Below, piece after piece: positions 51,768-61,007 of a stretch of 61,398 nt of DNA. Numbering within the stretch: the stretch's first letter is position 1; every line of letters starts with the position of its first letter. The stretch comes from Deinococcus betulae (GTDB lineage: Bacteria > Deinococcota > Deinococci > Deinococcales > Deinococcaceae). A program made the position numbers and the translations under genes. Below the pieces are notes generated by a model that was not told where the DNA came from, did no database searches, and saw only the letters and a list, made by a program, of their open reading frames with translations. The stretch is taken from assembly GCF_020166395.1 (NCBI RefSeq), contig NZ_JAIQXU010000027.1, positions 1 through 61,398 of the forward strand, in the 5' to 3' direction.

Positions 51768-54440
51768 TTAAAACGCGGTGTCGAGGGCCCCCAGCGCTGC
51801 GTCAGCGTCCGTGATGCCTGCCTGGGCCATGTCGGGACGACCGCCGCCTTTGCCGCCGCCCGCCGCCGCCAGCTTGCCAATCAGCTGCCCGGCGTGGGCG
51901 CCGCGCGTGACGGCGTCTTTGGTCGCCTTCACGACCAGGCCTTTGTCGCCGGCCACCACCACGAGGTCGGCGCCGCTCTGGTCCAGCAGCTTGTCGGCGG
52001 CACCGCGCAGTTCGTTGCCCTCAATGCCTGCCAGCTTCAGCGCCGCAACCTGAAAGCCGCCCAGCTCGCGGGTCTGGGCCGCGCTGCCCCCGCCGCCCAT
52101 CTGGGCCTCGGCCAGCTGGCGCCGCAGGGCCGCCATGTCCTTCTCAGCGGCCTTCAGCTGGGTTTGCAGGCCTGTGACGCGGCCTTCCAGCCCATCGGCG
52201 CTGGTATTCAGAAGCCCCGCGACCTTCGCGGCGCTGTTCAGGCGCTCACGCAGCCGGGTGGTGGCGGCCTCGCCGGCCAGGGCCTCGATGCGGCGCACCC
52301 CACCCGCCACGTTCTCGTCACTCAGCAGCACAAATGCGCCGATGTCGCCCGTCTGGCGCACATGGGCGCCGCCGCACAGCTCCTTGCTGCTGACCGGCTG
52401 GCCGCCGTAGCTCACGTCGCCGTCCACGCTGACCACGCGCACGGTCTCGCCGTACTTCTCGCCGAAGAGGGCGGTGGCACCGGCGGCTTTGGCCTGGGCA
52501 ATGGGCATCTCCTGCCAGGTTACCGTGAAGTTGGCGCTGATCCAGCGGCTGACGAGCAGTTCCACGGCAGCAATGTCCTCAGCGGTCAGGGCCACCCCAT
52601 GCGAGAAATCAAACCGCAGACGGTCGGCGGCCACCAGCGAGCCTTTTTGCGCCACGCCGCTGCCCAGCACGGCCCGCAGCGCGGCGTGCAGCAGGTGCGT
52701 GGCGGTGTGGTGGCGCTGAATGGCCTGCCGCTCCCCGGACACGGCGCCGCGCACGGTGACGCCTTCGCGCAGCTCGCCTTCTTCTACCAGCACGTCGTGC
52801 AGGAAGACGCCCTGGGGCGTTTTGCGGGTGTCGCGCACCAGCCCGGCGCCACCGGCCCATTCCAGGCGGCCCGTGTCGCCCACCTCACCGCCGCCCTCGG
52901 CGTAGAAGGGCGTGCGCGACAGCACGACGGTGGCCTCGCTGCCCGCGCTCAGATGCTCCAGGCGCTCGCCCGCACCGACCAGGGCCATCACTTCCCCTTC
53001 GGCTTGCAGGTCGTCGTAGCCCACGAACTGGGTGGGGGACAGGCCATCCAGGGCTTCCTGATTGGCCCCAAACAACTCTGATTTGCCGTATTTGCTGCCC
53101 GCGCGGGCGATGTTCTGGGCATTTTCCAGGCTCTCGGCGTAACTGGCCTCGTCCACCGTGATGCCGTATTCCTCGGCAATTTCTTTGGTCAGGTCCACGG
53201 GAAAGCCGTAGGTGTCATAGAGCAGGAAGGCGTCTTCGCCAGACAGCGTGGCGCCCTTCTGCATGCCCGACAACAGGCCGCCCAGCCGCTGAATCCCGCC
53301 TTCGAGCGTCTTCAGGAAGCGTTCTTCCTCGGCGCGGATGGTGGTCTCAATTTTGGCTTGGTTGTCCTTGAGTTCCGGGTAGGCGCCGCCCATCTTGTCC
53401 ACAACCAGAGGGACCAGCTTGTAGAGACTGGGTTCACGCAGCCCCAGCAGGTAGGCATGACGGGAGGCGCGGCGCAGAATCTTGCGCACCACATACCCGC
53501 GCCCGGTGTTGCTGGGCACAGAGCCGTCGGCAATCACCATGCTGACCGAACGGGTGTGCTCGGCCACCACGCGGTGAGACACGTTCTGCGGCCCTTCATA
53601 GGGCTGGCCGCTGAGTTCCACAACTTTGGCCACCATCGGCGCAAAGACGTCGTTGCTGTAGAAGTCGTACACGTCCTGCACAACGGTCGCAATACGCTCC
53701 AGGCCCATGCCAGTATCAATGTTCTTAAACGGCAGGTCTTTCAGGACGGGCGTACCGTCGGGCAGCGGTTCCTGGCGGTCGTACTGAGGAAAGACGCAGT
53801 TCCAGATTTCCAGAAAGCGGGCGCTCTCGCGGGTCTCGGCATAGTCGGCCCAACTGTCCTCACCGTACTTATGGCCACGGTCATAGAAGATTTCGCTGCA
53901 TGGCCCGCAGGGACCGTTGGGCCCTTCCTTGGGTGCGTCCGCCGGCCAGAAATTCTCGTCCGCGCCAAACCGCAGAATCCGTTCAGGCGGCAGCCCAATC
54001 TCCTGCGTCCAGATGGCGAAGGCTTCCTCGTCATCCTGGTAGATGGTCGCGTGCAGTTTCTCAGGGTCCAGACCCATCCACTCGGGGCTGGTCAGAAACT
54101 CCCAGGCCCAGGTCAGGGCTTCGCGCTTGAAATAGTCCCCAAAGCTGAAGTTGCCCAGCATCTCCAGCAGCGAGCAGTGGCGCAGGGTCCGCCCCACGTT
54201 CTCGATGTCGCCAATGCGCAGACATTTCTGCGCCGTGGTCACGCGCTTGCTGGCCACGCCGTCAAAGACAGCCGGTGCGCCCATGAACTGCTCTTTGAAG
54301 GGTTGCATGCCGGCCACTGTGAACAGGGTGGTGGGGTCGGGGGCAATGGTGGAGTAGCTGGGCAGGCGCAGGTGCCCCTTGCTCTCGAAAAACTGGAGGT
54401 ACTTTTCCCGAATCTGGGCGGTGGAGAGGGAAGAGGGCAT
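51768..54440 (-). CDS. alaS: Alanyl-tRNA synthetase
   Basis: An 890-residue class II synthetase that charges tRNA-Ala, three of whose parts are clear. Catalytic core: IREKYLQFFESKGH, SLLEMLGNFSFGDYFK and DTGMGLERI. Editing domain: HHTATHLLHAAL and CGGAHVRQTGDIG, with the zinc-binding His/Cys residues. C-Ala domain: a Gly-rich end, AAAGGGKGGGRPDMAQAG. TATACT seven bases before the ATG at 54440 gives a leaderless start. Two tRNA-Ala genes occur in this window. Confidence 0.97.
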   Translation of the reverse strand: MPSSLSTAQIREKYLQFFESKGHLRLPSYSTIAPDPTTLFTVAGMQPFKEQFMGAPAVFDGVASKRVTTAQKCLRIGDIENVGRTLRHCSLLEMLGNFSFGDYFKREALTWAWEFLTSPEWMGLDPEKLHATIYQDDEEAFAIWTQEIGLPPERILRFGADENFWPADAPKEGPNGPCGPCSEIFYDRGHKYGEDSWADYAETRESARFLEIWNCVFPQYDRQEPLPDGTPVLKDLPFKNIDTGMGLERIATVVQDVYDFYSNDVFAPMVAKVVELSGQPYEGPQNVSHRVVAEHTRSVSMVIADGSVPSNTGRGYVVRKILRRASRHAYLLGLREPSLYKLVPLVVDKMGGAYPELKDNQAKIETTIRAEEERFLKTLEGGIQRLGGLLSGMQKGATLSGEDAFLLYDTYGFPVDLTKEIAEEYGITVDEASYAESLENAQNIARAGSKYGKSELFGANQEALDGLSPTQFVGYDDLQAEGEVMALVGAGERLEHLSAGSEATVVLSRTPFYAEGGGEVGDTGRLEWAGGAGLVRDTRKTPQGVFLHDVLVEEGELREGVTVRGAVSGERQAIQRHHTATHLLHAALRAVLGSGVAQKGSLVAADRLRFDFSHGVALTAEDIAAVELLVSRWISANFTVTWQEMPIAQAKAAGATALFGEKYGETVRVVSVDGDVSYGGQPVSSKELCGGAHVRQTGDIGAFVLLSDENVAGGVRRIEALAGEAATTRLRERLNSAAKVAGLLNTSADGLEGRVTGLQTQLKAAEKDMAALRRQLAEAQMGGGGSAAQTRELGGFQVAALKLAGIEGNELRGAADKLLDQSGADLVVVAGDKGLVVKATKDAVTRGAHAGQLIGKLAAAGGGKGGGRPDMAQAGITDADAALGALDTAF

Positions 54441-54505
54441 GGGGGAGAGTATAGCGGGATATCACATGGATGGATTCTATTGCTTCAACTATAATTCTGA
54501 TAGTT

Positions 54506-55084
54506 CTATTTTCTAGCAATTGTTAAAAATCTATTGGATGAGATCTTGGGACCTAGAAAATATTGATTACAATATGTTATATATGGGACTTTGGATGTTT
54601 TGCTACTTGAAGATACTGCGCTTCGAATAATACTGTTATCCTTAATTTGTCTGAAGTATAGATTGTCATAGCATTTCGTGATTTTACCACCGTAAAAGTA
54701 TTCTTTTGCATTTATAATGCTCTCTCCGGTTGCCATTATGTGAAAGTCCTCAATAAGATTCGCATAGGCAGGATAGAGTTTATTGTTTGGATAATCTAAA
54801 CCAAGATGAATAGTTAATTCTGATATTCCTTGATCGGATAAAGAAATCTCTATTTGTGTATTAATTGTCTCATAAATAGTAGACTTGACGACTATATCGT
54901 ATACAACTGACTTTGAATCTTCGCTATTTAAATCTAGTTTACAGAGATATTTTTTGCAAAAAAGGCTTTGAGAAATAGTGGCGGCTGTTCTTTCGTAGAG
55001 AAGAGGAGATGCTGATGCGCCACATGATATTAACGAAGATATAAACCCAAAAATCATCAGGTAAGCTATTGACTTAGCCAGCAT
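54506..55084 (-). CDS. AT-rich lipoprotein, candidate immunity protein of the adjacent hydrolase
   Basis: 192 residues. The signal MLAKSIAYLMIFGFISSLISC ends in a lipobox (LISC, Cys21); the rest is a beta-rich domain with four further Cys and many Ile, Lys, Tyr and Ser codons ending in A/T, unlike the genes around it. The ATG at 55084 lies inside the last codons of the hydrolase gene (19-base overlap) and is preceded by GGAGGAGA in that gene, so the pair is translationally coupled. No family recognised. Placement in the envelope, size and coupling fit an inhibitor protecting the producer from the upstream enzyme; this is inference. Confidence 0.7.
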   Translation of the reverse strand: MLAKSIAYLMIFGFISSLISCGASASPLLYERTAATISQSLFCKKYLCKLDLNSEDSKSVVYDIVVKSTIYETINTQIEISLSDQGISELTIHLGLDYPNNKLYPAYANLIEDFHIMATGESIINAKEYFYGGKITKCYDNLYFRQIKDNSIIRSAVSSSSKTSKVPYITYCNQYFLGPKISSNRFLTIARK

Positions 55085-56910
55085 ACGACGTCTCCTCCGA
55101 GTTTCCATCTTCCTGAGATGTTTGTTAGAGATATAGATTCTTGGAATTTAGTTTCAACGTTTTGCTGAACTATGGTGATGCTGTCCTCATTGACTTCGGA
55201 GACAATTGCAACATGTCCGAAGGTGGCAGTTCTGATGACTAGGATATCTCCAATTTTAGGTTTATTCTTACTCCCTAACTTTTGCCCTGTTTTTAAATCC
55301 CAATTTCTATTTTGAATAAATCCGTCGAACGTCGTAGCCCCATCAGATATGGTTGTTTTATAGAATGTTCCCGCATTTCCTTTGTAGGAAATATATTTCC
55401 CAGAATTCAAATGCGTAAATCTTCTCACAAATTCTACACATTGCCACTTATAGCCATAATAGACTCCTCCCTCTCCGAAGCTAGTTCCCCATGTTTCGGC
55501 TTCAACTGGACCGTTATAGTGTGCCGGAATACCTTTGAATCTTCCTATTTCAATACCTGACCTCATTCGCTTTAACTCTTCCTGTGTATATCCGCCCTGT
55601 GGAACTGCCTCAATGGCATTTTTTTGATTCTCTGATAGAAGAGAGTAGGAATTATTTGATGGCCCTCCATCTTGCTGACCTGAGAGGTTTTCTTTAAGAT
55701 GATGCGTGGCAGATAAGGCTCCGCCTGCTATTACTGAAGCGGCATCGCTGCCATTGACTACGGATCGCGCGCCTCGAAAATTCGATACATTACCATTAAT
55801 ATAATCGCCTAACTTCTTTCCAGTGAATAGACCAGTCATCATTCCTTTGACGATAATCATCCCTGCAATCTCAAAATCAGTAGATGCAAGATCGGGATTT
55901 TCTACTATGTCCGGAACTTTCCCCTCAATTTTGTAGCTGCTAGGAATTATAATTTCCTTCTGTGCCCTCGCATAATTTGCCTTTCCAGTAAGGTGCACAT
56001 ATCCTCTTCCTCTATATTTATAGCCGTCGCCTGGATTGGTATTGCCAAGCTCGGAAATATTACGATTTTTACGTGAAGCTAAAATGCTCTGTACTGATTT
56101 GCCTGCATCTAACTTTGCCTTATCTGATCTCAGAGTCTTCGTTGGATTGCAGCCGTATTTTTGTTCAAAATATTCTTCTGGTGTCCAGCCACTGTCGTAT
56201 TTTTCTCTGAAAGCTGTGTAGCCGTCAGACTCCCAAACACCCGTTGCTAGGATGTACGCAATCTGATTCTTGGTGGTGATCCCCTGCTTTTTACAGTGTT
56301 CGAGAATATTTTTCGCATGTTCTGGGGAGGTATTCTTAAAAGGTTTGCCCATAGCAGCAGCAGCGGATTTTGCAGCATTGATGGCCGCTTGTGCCTCTGC
56401 CGCCGTTACCTCGGTGGATTCCTCTTGAGGAGTGTCGGAACCTGCTGAGCCATTTTGTCCTCCGCTCCCATTCCCTCCCTGCTGCGCTCCCCCAGGTATA
56501 TACCCCTTCGGCATCACCACGAACCCCATCGCCATGCTCTCGACGTGAAATTTGCCGCTCTCAGTCTCATTGGTGAAACTGGTGGTGATTCTGCGGCCGT
56601 CGGGACTGAAGCGGCCCTCAAAAACAGCGTTGTTCTCTGTGCCTTTCACGGCAAACGTGTTGTCCTCGCGCAGGATGCCTTCAACGTGCCAGCCGCCGCC
56701 CTGGCCGGGCTTGGCCATGTAACGTCCATGCAAGTGACCTGTTTCGTCCCGGATCAGGCGGAGCTGAAACTGCACACCTTTTCCTTTGCCCAGAAAAGTC
56801 CGTTCCCACTTTTTGGGCGCTTTTTTCAGAGCGGCGGGTTTTGCAGGCGCTTGTGGTTTTGGGGCAGATGCGCCACTGTCGGCGCTGAGGGCGGGTTCGC
56901 GTGTCAACAT
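55066..56910 (-). CDS. Chimeric peptidoglycan hydrolase: N-terminal delivery-type domain, GH19-like and CHAP domains
   Basis: 614 residues without a signal peptide or membrane helix. Residues 1-30 are Ala/Pro/Lys-rich. Residues 34-130 form a beta-rich domain (GVQFQLRLIRDETGHLHGRYMA, NNAVFEGRFSPDGRRITTSF). A Gly/Ser linker covers 140-165. Residues about 195-400 look like a GH19/lysozyme-type glycosidase (LATGVWESDG with candidate Glu227, and YRGRGYVHLTGKANY). Residues about 470-614 are a CHAP amidase/peptidase (WQCVEFVRR, Cys491; FGHVAIV, His566). Codon use changes from GC-rich to AT-rich at about residue 165. GGAGG-type site GGAGGT precedes the ATG at 56910; the longer frame upstream overlaps the regulator gene and is rejected. 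Confidence 0.8.
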   Translation of the reverse strand: MLTREPALSADSGASAPKPQAPAKPAALKKAPKKWERTFLGKGKGVQFQLRLIRDETGHLHGRYMAKPGQGGGWHVEGILREDNTFAVKGTENNAVFEGRFSPDGRRITTSFTNETESGKFHVESMAMGFVVMPKGYIPGGAQQGGNGSGGQNGSAGSDTPQEESTEVTAAEAQAAINAAKSAAAAMGKPFKNTSPEHAKNILEHCKKQGITTKNQIAYILATGVWESDGYTAFREKYDSGWTPEEYFEQKYGCNPTKTLRSDKAKLDAGKSVQSILASRKNRNISELGNTNPGDGYKYRGRGYVHLTGKANYARAQKEIIIPSSYKIEGKVPDIVENPDLASTDFEIAGMIIVKGMMTGLFTGKKLGDYINGNVSNFRGARSVVNGSDAASVIAGGALSATHHLKENLSGQQDGGPSNNSYSLLSENQKNAIEAVPQGGYTQEELKRMRSGIEIGRFKGIPAHYNGPVEAETWGTSFGEGGVYYGYKWQCVEFVRRFTHLNSGKYISYKGNAGTFYKTTISDGATTFDGFIQNRNWDLKTGQKLGSKNKPKIGDILVIRTATFGHVAIVSEVNEDSITIVQQNVETKFQESISLTNISGRWKLGGDVVCWLSQ

Positions 56911-56970
56911 ACTGACCTCCGGTTCACTCAAGCTAACGCAGAGGAAAGAAGTCGCATGCCGCACATGAGC

Positions 56971-56998
56971 AGGGGCCGCCGGACACGCGGCGGCCCCT
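56971..56998. terminator. Hairpin between the response regulator and the hydrolase gene
   Basis: Perfect 10-base stem (56971-56980 with 56989-56998), seven bases after the regulator stop. Without a T run it may reduce rather than abolish read-through into the hydrolase gene, which begins 60 bases later. Confidence 0.6.
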
Positions 56999-57004
56999 CT
57001 AGTC

Positions 57005-58039
57005 TCAGTCCAGGTCCACCGCCCACCAGGCTTCCCGTTGTGCGGCCAGGCGAGCGCGGGGGTCGCCAATCGTGTCCAGGGCGCGGGCCAGGCCCTGCCA
57101 GTCCGGCTCGCTCATGGGGTCAATGGCCAGGGCGCGCTGGTGAAACTGCGCGGCGTCCCGGTCACGGCCAGCCAGGGTGGCGGCGCGGGCCGCAACGCCC
57201 AGCAGGCTCAGCTGCTTCTGCTCCAGGCGGGCGCGCACATCGTCGGCCCAGGGACTGTCGGTGCCAGGCAGAAACTGACCGTACTGGGACACCAGTTCGC
57301 GCAGTTCCTCCAGCCCCAGACTGCCCTGTTCGGCCTGGGCGGCCAGCAGCTCAAAGCGCTGCACATCGTACTCGGGGTTGAGTTCGGCGTTCAGGGCGTA
57401 GCGGCGGTTGGCACTGACCACGGCTTCATTGCTCAGGCTGCGGCGCAGGCGGTGCAGGGTTGTGTGAAAAAGGCTGCTGGCACGGGCCTCGTCCTTTTCG
57501 GGCCACAGGGCCTCGGCGGCTTCCCAGCTGGTCACTTCCTTGTGTTCCAGCAGATAGAAGAACAGTTCCAGCGCCTTGCGGCTGACCCACGACACCGCGC
57601 CACCTTTCCAAACCACCTGCGCGGTGCCCAGGCCCTTGGCCTGCATCCCACTCTCACCTTGCAGGGTCAGGCCGGCGCGCCTCAGGCGGGCGTCTATAGC
57701 GGTGGTCAGGTCCTGCGGGGTAAAAGGTTTGGGCAGATAGTCGTCGGCACCCAGGTTCATGCCCCGGCGCACGTCGCCGCGCTCGGCGTGGCTAGACAGC
57801 AGCATGAAGGGAATGGCCGAGAGCTGCTCGTGGGCCCGCACCTTTTCCAGGAATTCCAGGCCGGTCATATACGGCATCACCACGTCGCTAATCACGAGGT
57901 CGGGGGTAAAGACTTTCAGGAGGTCAAGGGCCTCGACGGGGTGGGTGCTGGTACGCACCTCGTGCCCGGCGCGGGACAAAATCACGCTGACAAGCTTGAG
58001 GATGGCGGCGTCGTCATCCACCACGAGGATGCGGGGCAT
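57005..58039 (-). CDS. Response regulator with winged-helix and BTAD-like output
   Basis: 344 residues. Receiver domain 1-120 with the acidic pair VVDDD, phospho-acceptor Asp52 (VISDVVMP) and Lys104 (LPKPFTP). A short linker leads to a winged helix at about 140-215 (SRKALELFFYLLEHKEVTSWEAAEALWP, then TTLHRLRRSL). A helical BTAD/TPR-like domain runs to the end (YDVQRFELLAAQAEQGSLGLEELRELV). This is the SARP-like build with a receiver in front. TAGACT six bases before the ATG gives a leaderless start. No kinase is adjacent; the target is unknown. Confidence 0.85.
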   Translation of the reverse strand: MPRILVVDDDAAILKLVSVILSRAGHEVRTSTHPVEALDLLKVFTPDLVISDVVMPYMTGLEFLEKVRAHEQLSAIPFMLLSSHAERGDVRRGMNLGADDYLPKPFTPQDLTTAIDARLRRAGLTLQGESGMQAKGLGTAQVVWKGGAVSWVSRKALELFFYLLEHKEVTSWEAAEALWPEKDEARASSLFHTTLHRLRRSLSNEAVVSANRRYALNAELNPEYDVQRFELLAAQAEQGSLGLEELRELVSQYGQFLPGTDSPWADDVRARLEQKQLSLLGVAARAATLAGRDRDAAQFHQRALAIDPMSEPDWQGLARALDTIGDPRARLAAQREAWWAVDLD

Positions 58040-58113
58040 GGCGTGAGTCTATTACGAAATGACGGCAGGTCGGGAGCGCCCGCCGCCTTGGCCGATGCCT
58101 TAGCCTGCCGGGT
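58040..58113. promoter_or_regulatory. Divergent leaderless promoters, response regulator and amidohydrolase
   Basis: TAGACT on the minus strand (58051-58046) six bases before the regulator ATG, and TAGCCT (58101-58106) seven bases before the amidohydrolase ATG. Confidence 0.65.
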
Positions 58114-59619
58114 ATGACTCTGCCTTCGCCCCTGACTGTTCTGCACGCCCGCACCTTGACCCTGGATGACCCGTGCCCCGAAGCCGGGGCGGTCCTGGTG
58201 GGCGGCGGCCGGGTCCTGGCAGTGGGCACGCGCGAGGAGGTGCGCGCCCTGGCTCCGCAGGCCCAGGTGCGCGATCACCGTGACCTGCTGCTGACCCCAG
58301 GGCTGGCCGAGGCGCACATTCATCTGGTGTCTTACGGCTTCTCGCTGGAACAGCTCACGCTGCACGGCGCGCGCAGCGTGGCCGAGGTTCAGGCCCGGCT
58401 CGCGCAGCGCACCCTGACCACGCCGCCGGGCACCTGGATTCGGGGCGGCGGCTTTCTGCTCTCGGAACTGGGGCTGAGTGAGTACCCGTCGGCAGCCCTG
58501 CTGGACGAGGTCAGCCCCCACCATCCGGTGCTGCTGTATTCGCGCGACCTCCACCTGTCGTGGGCCAATTCGGCGGCGCTGCGGGCGGCCGGGATTCATG
58601 GCGGCACGCCGGACCCGGAGGGCGGCCGGATTGTGCAGCCCCTGGGCTGCCTGCTCGAACACGCTTCGGGACTAGTGGAGGCGGCGATTCCGGCGCCCAC
58701 AGAGGCGCAGTATCTGGCGGCGGCGCGGGCCGGTGCGGCCGACCTGGCGGCGCGCGGCTACGTCAGCGCGCACACGATGGCCTTTGAGCCGCCCGAGGCT
58801 CCCCGCGCCTTGCAGGCTTTGGCCGACGCTGACGACCTCCCGCTGCGCGTCTGGGCCTGCCTGCCGCATGGGCGCCTGGGCCTGGCCAGAGAGCTGGGGC
58901 TGCGGCGCACGCCGGGCGGGCTGTTTCAGTGGGGCGGGGTCAAGTTTTTTGCCGACGGCGCGCTGGGCAGCCGCACGGCCTGGCTTCACGCCCCAGGTTA
59001 TGCGGACGGCTCGGGCACAGGCATCCCGCTGGATCCCCCAGACCTCATCCGGGAGGTGGGGCGCGAGACGCTGGAGCTGGGGCTGACCCCGGTGACCCAC
59101 GCGATTGGGGACCGGGCCAACACCGAGGTGCTGGACGCCTACGACCACCTGCGGCCCCTGGCCGAGCAGCGGGGCGTACGGCTGCGGGTCGAACATGCCC
59201 AGCACCTGCGCCCAGCGGACGTGCCGCGCTTCCGTGGCCTGACGGCCAGCGTGCAGCCTATTCACCTTCAGGCCGACGGGCCCATGATTCGTGACCTGCT
59301 GCCGCAGCTGCAGGGCCTCAGTTACGCCTTCAAATCCATCCAGGCGGCGGGCGCGGTGCTGGCTTTTGGCAGTGACGCCCCGGTGGCCCCGCCCGACTAC
59401 CGCGCCAACTTTGCGGCGGCCATCAGTCGCGTGGACGACGCGGGCGAGCGCCTGGCCCCTGCCGAGGCTCTGACCGAAATGGACGTGCTGCGCGCCCACA
59501 CGCGCGGCCCTGCCCTGGCGGCAGGCTGGGCAGATGAGGGCGTCATCCGCCCCGGCGCCCGCGCCGCATTTACGCTCTGGGACCGTCTGGGTGGCCACGC
59601 GCAGGCGCTGGTGCTGTAG
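58114..59619 (+). CDS. Amidohydrolase, YtcJ-like
   Basis: A 501-residue metal-dependent hydrolase of the amidohydrolase_3 group. The metal site is read from GLAEAHIHL, the [14 protein letters not shown] segment, [26 protein letters not shown] and [16 protein letters not shown]. The substrate is an amide or imide bond that cannot be named. It is cytoplasmic, single gene, with a leaderless start. Confidence 0.88.
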   Translation: MTLPSPLTVLHARTLTLDDPCPEAGAVLVGGGRVLAVGTREEVRALAPQAQVRDHRDLLLTPGLAEAHIHLVSYGFSLEQLTLHGARSVAEVQARLAQRTLTTPPGTWIRGGGFLLSELGLSEYPSAALLDEVSPHHPVLLYSRDLHLSWANSAALRAAGIHGGTPDPEGGRIVQPLGCLLEHASGLVEAAIPAPTEAQYLAAARAGAADLAARGYVSAHTMAFEPPEAPRALQALADADDLPLRVWACLPHGRLGLARELGLRRTPGGLFQWGGVKFFADGALGSRTAWLHAPGYADGSGTGIPLDPPDLIREVGRETLELGLTPVTHAIGDRANTEVLDAYDHLRPLAEQRGVRLRVEHAQHLRPADVPRFRGLTASVQPIHLQADGPMIRDLLPQLQGLSYAFKSIQAAGAVLAFGSDAPVAPPDYRANFAAAISRVDDAGERLAPAEALTEMDVLRAHTRGPALAAGWADEGVIRPGARAAFTLWDRLGGHAQALVL

Positions 59620-59935
59620 ACGGTAAGAGTGGTCCTGGAGAACTGCTTCAGCGGCCTGGGAGAATGACGAAGGAGAACGAGAAAAATGTGTTTCGGCCGT
59701 GGCCCGCTCTCTCGGCGCTGGAGTCGGTGATGGGCTTGCAAAGCGGTGAAGGACCGCTAGGAGGGTCCATCGGCACTCCTCTGAGATGTGGGTGACTCAC
59801 CTGGCAGGCCGCATGGCTTGCTAGTCGCGTCGATTTCGCCTCAAGTTCATTGGGCCTCTTGTCGCTGATTGCCCTATTCACAGGCACTGGAGAGAGCCGA
59901 ATTGACCCGAACCAACGCCCTGTTCAGTAAGGATG
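59620..59935. other. Intergenic region between amidohydrolase and yebC
   Basis: 316 bases without a supported gene; short open frames here have no start signals. Confidence 0.5.
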
Positions 59936-59986
59936 GAAAGCCGAAGGGTGATGGACTTTGCTGCTTTCCATCACCCTTCGGCTTTC
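59936..59986. terminator. Long bidirectional terminator, yebC
   Basis: Perfect 20-base stem (59936-59955 with 59967-59986) with an 11-base loop, seven bases beyond the yebC stop codon. Confidence 0.85.
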
Positions 59987-59992
59987 GACCCT

Positions 59993-60721
59993 TTATTCCT
60001 CTTCGGGCAATTCTGCGTTGGAGTAGACGTTCTGCACGTCATCCAGGTCTTCCAGGGCGTCAATCAGGATGAGGAGCTTGCGGGCGTCGTCGCCGTTCAC
60101 AGCCACCGTGTTGCTGGGCAGCATGGCGACCTGGGCGTTGTCCACCGTAAAGCCGGCGGCCACCAGGGCGTCCTGTACGGCATACAGGTCATTGGGGCCA
60201 GTGCTGACCTCCAGGCCATCCTCGGTTTCCTGAATGTCCTCGGCGCCGTGTTCAATGGCACTTTCCTGGGCGGCCTCGCTGGCGTCGGTCAGCAGGAGCA
60301 CGCCTTTTTTCTCGAATTGCCAGGCCACGCTGCCGCTGGTGCCCAGGCTGCCCCCACGCTTGCTGAACACGGCGCGGATGTCGGCCACGGTGCGGTTCAC
60401 GTTGTCCGTCAGCGTCTCAATGAAGATGGCGGTGCCGCCAGGGCCGTAACCCTCGTAGGTCACGTCCTTGTAATCGGCTGCGCCCTCGCCTGCACCCACA
60501 GCGCGCTTGATGGCGTTGTCAATATTGTCCACCGGCACCGTGGCGCTTTTGGCCGCCGCGATAGCGTTTTTCAGGCTTAAGTTGCCGGCGGGGTCGCCTG
60601 TGCCGCCTGAGCGGACGGCCGCCTGAATGGCGCGGATGTGCTTGGAGTACATCGCGCTGCGCTTGCTGTCGTTGGCGCCTTTCTTGCGCTTAATCTGAGA
60701 CCATTTGCTGTGACCGGCCAT
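59993..60721 (-). CDS. yebC: YebC/PmpR/TACO1-family protein
   Basis: A 242-residue protein with the family hallmark [22 protein letters not shown], then [28 protein letters not shown] and [16 protein letters not shown]. Members act as DNA-binding regulators or, for TACO1/YebC2, as translation factors that help ribosomes at proline stretches; which applies here is not decided by sequence. AAGGAG about nine bases upstream supports the ATG at 60721. Confidence 0.95.
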   Translation of the reverse strand: MAGHSKWSQIKRKKGANDSKRSAMYSKHIRAIQAAVRSGGTGDPAGNLSLKNAIAAAKSATVPVDNIDNAIKRAVGAGEGAADYKDVTYEGYGPGGTAIFIETLTDNVNRTVADIRAVFSKRGGSLGTSGSVAWQFEKKGVLLLTDASEAAQESAIEHGAEDIQETEDGLEVSTGPNDLYAVQDALVAAGFTVDNAQVAMLPSNTVAVNGDDARKLLILIDALEDLDDVQNVYSNAELPEEE

Positions 60722-60807
60722 GCTGCAAACACTCCTTGCGTGAAAACTGCGCCCGCTCGGCTTCAGGGTCGGGGGCGCGTGCAAGGGGCAGTTTAGCGTA
60801 GAAGTGC

Positions 60808-60996
60808 CTAGCCGTCCTCGTCGGTGGGTTCCTGGGCGGGGTGCGGCGGTACAAAGCGGGCGTGGTCCTGGGTGGGGGACAGGTTGGCCCGCTCCTCGGG
60901 GCGCGGTCCAGTGTCCAGGCCGCTAATGAGCACCTCGCCGCGCCCGCCCGGCGTGGCGGCTGGTCCCGGTCCTTCCGCTCCCTCTGGTTGTGTCAT
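60808..60996 (-). CDS. Small Pro/Gly-rich, probably disordered protein
   Basis: 62 residues rich in Pro, Gly, Glu and Asp ([18 protein letters not shown] at the start, PTDEDG at the end). TACTCT five bases before the ATG is a leaderless-type -10 box, the main evidence that it is expressed. It precedes yebC on the same strand by 86 bases. Confidence 0.5.
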   Translation of the reverse strand: MTQPEGAEGPGPAATPGGRGEVLISGLDTGPRPEERANLSPTQDHARFVPPHPAQEPTDEDG

Positions 60997-61007
60997 ACGT
61001 CAGAGTA

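Noticed and set aside
54480..56450. AT-rich island as a prophage or genomic island with lysin
   Set aside because: No integrase, holin, capsid or tail gene, no attachment repeat, and the AT-rich part starts in the middle of a gene whose 5' third is host-like.
59936..59986. Long perfect inverted repeat as a miniature transposable element
   Set aside because: Position right after yebC and similarity in form to the stems at 3075-3120 and 41020-41065 make a terminator the simpler reading.
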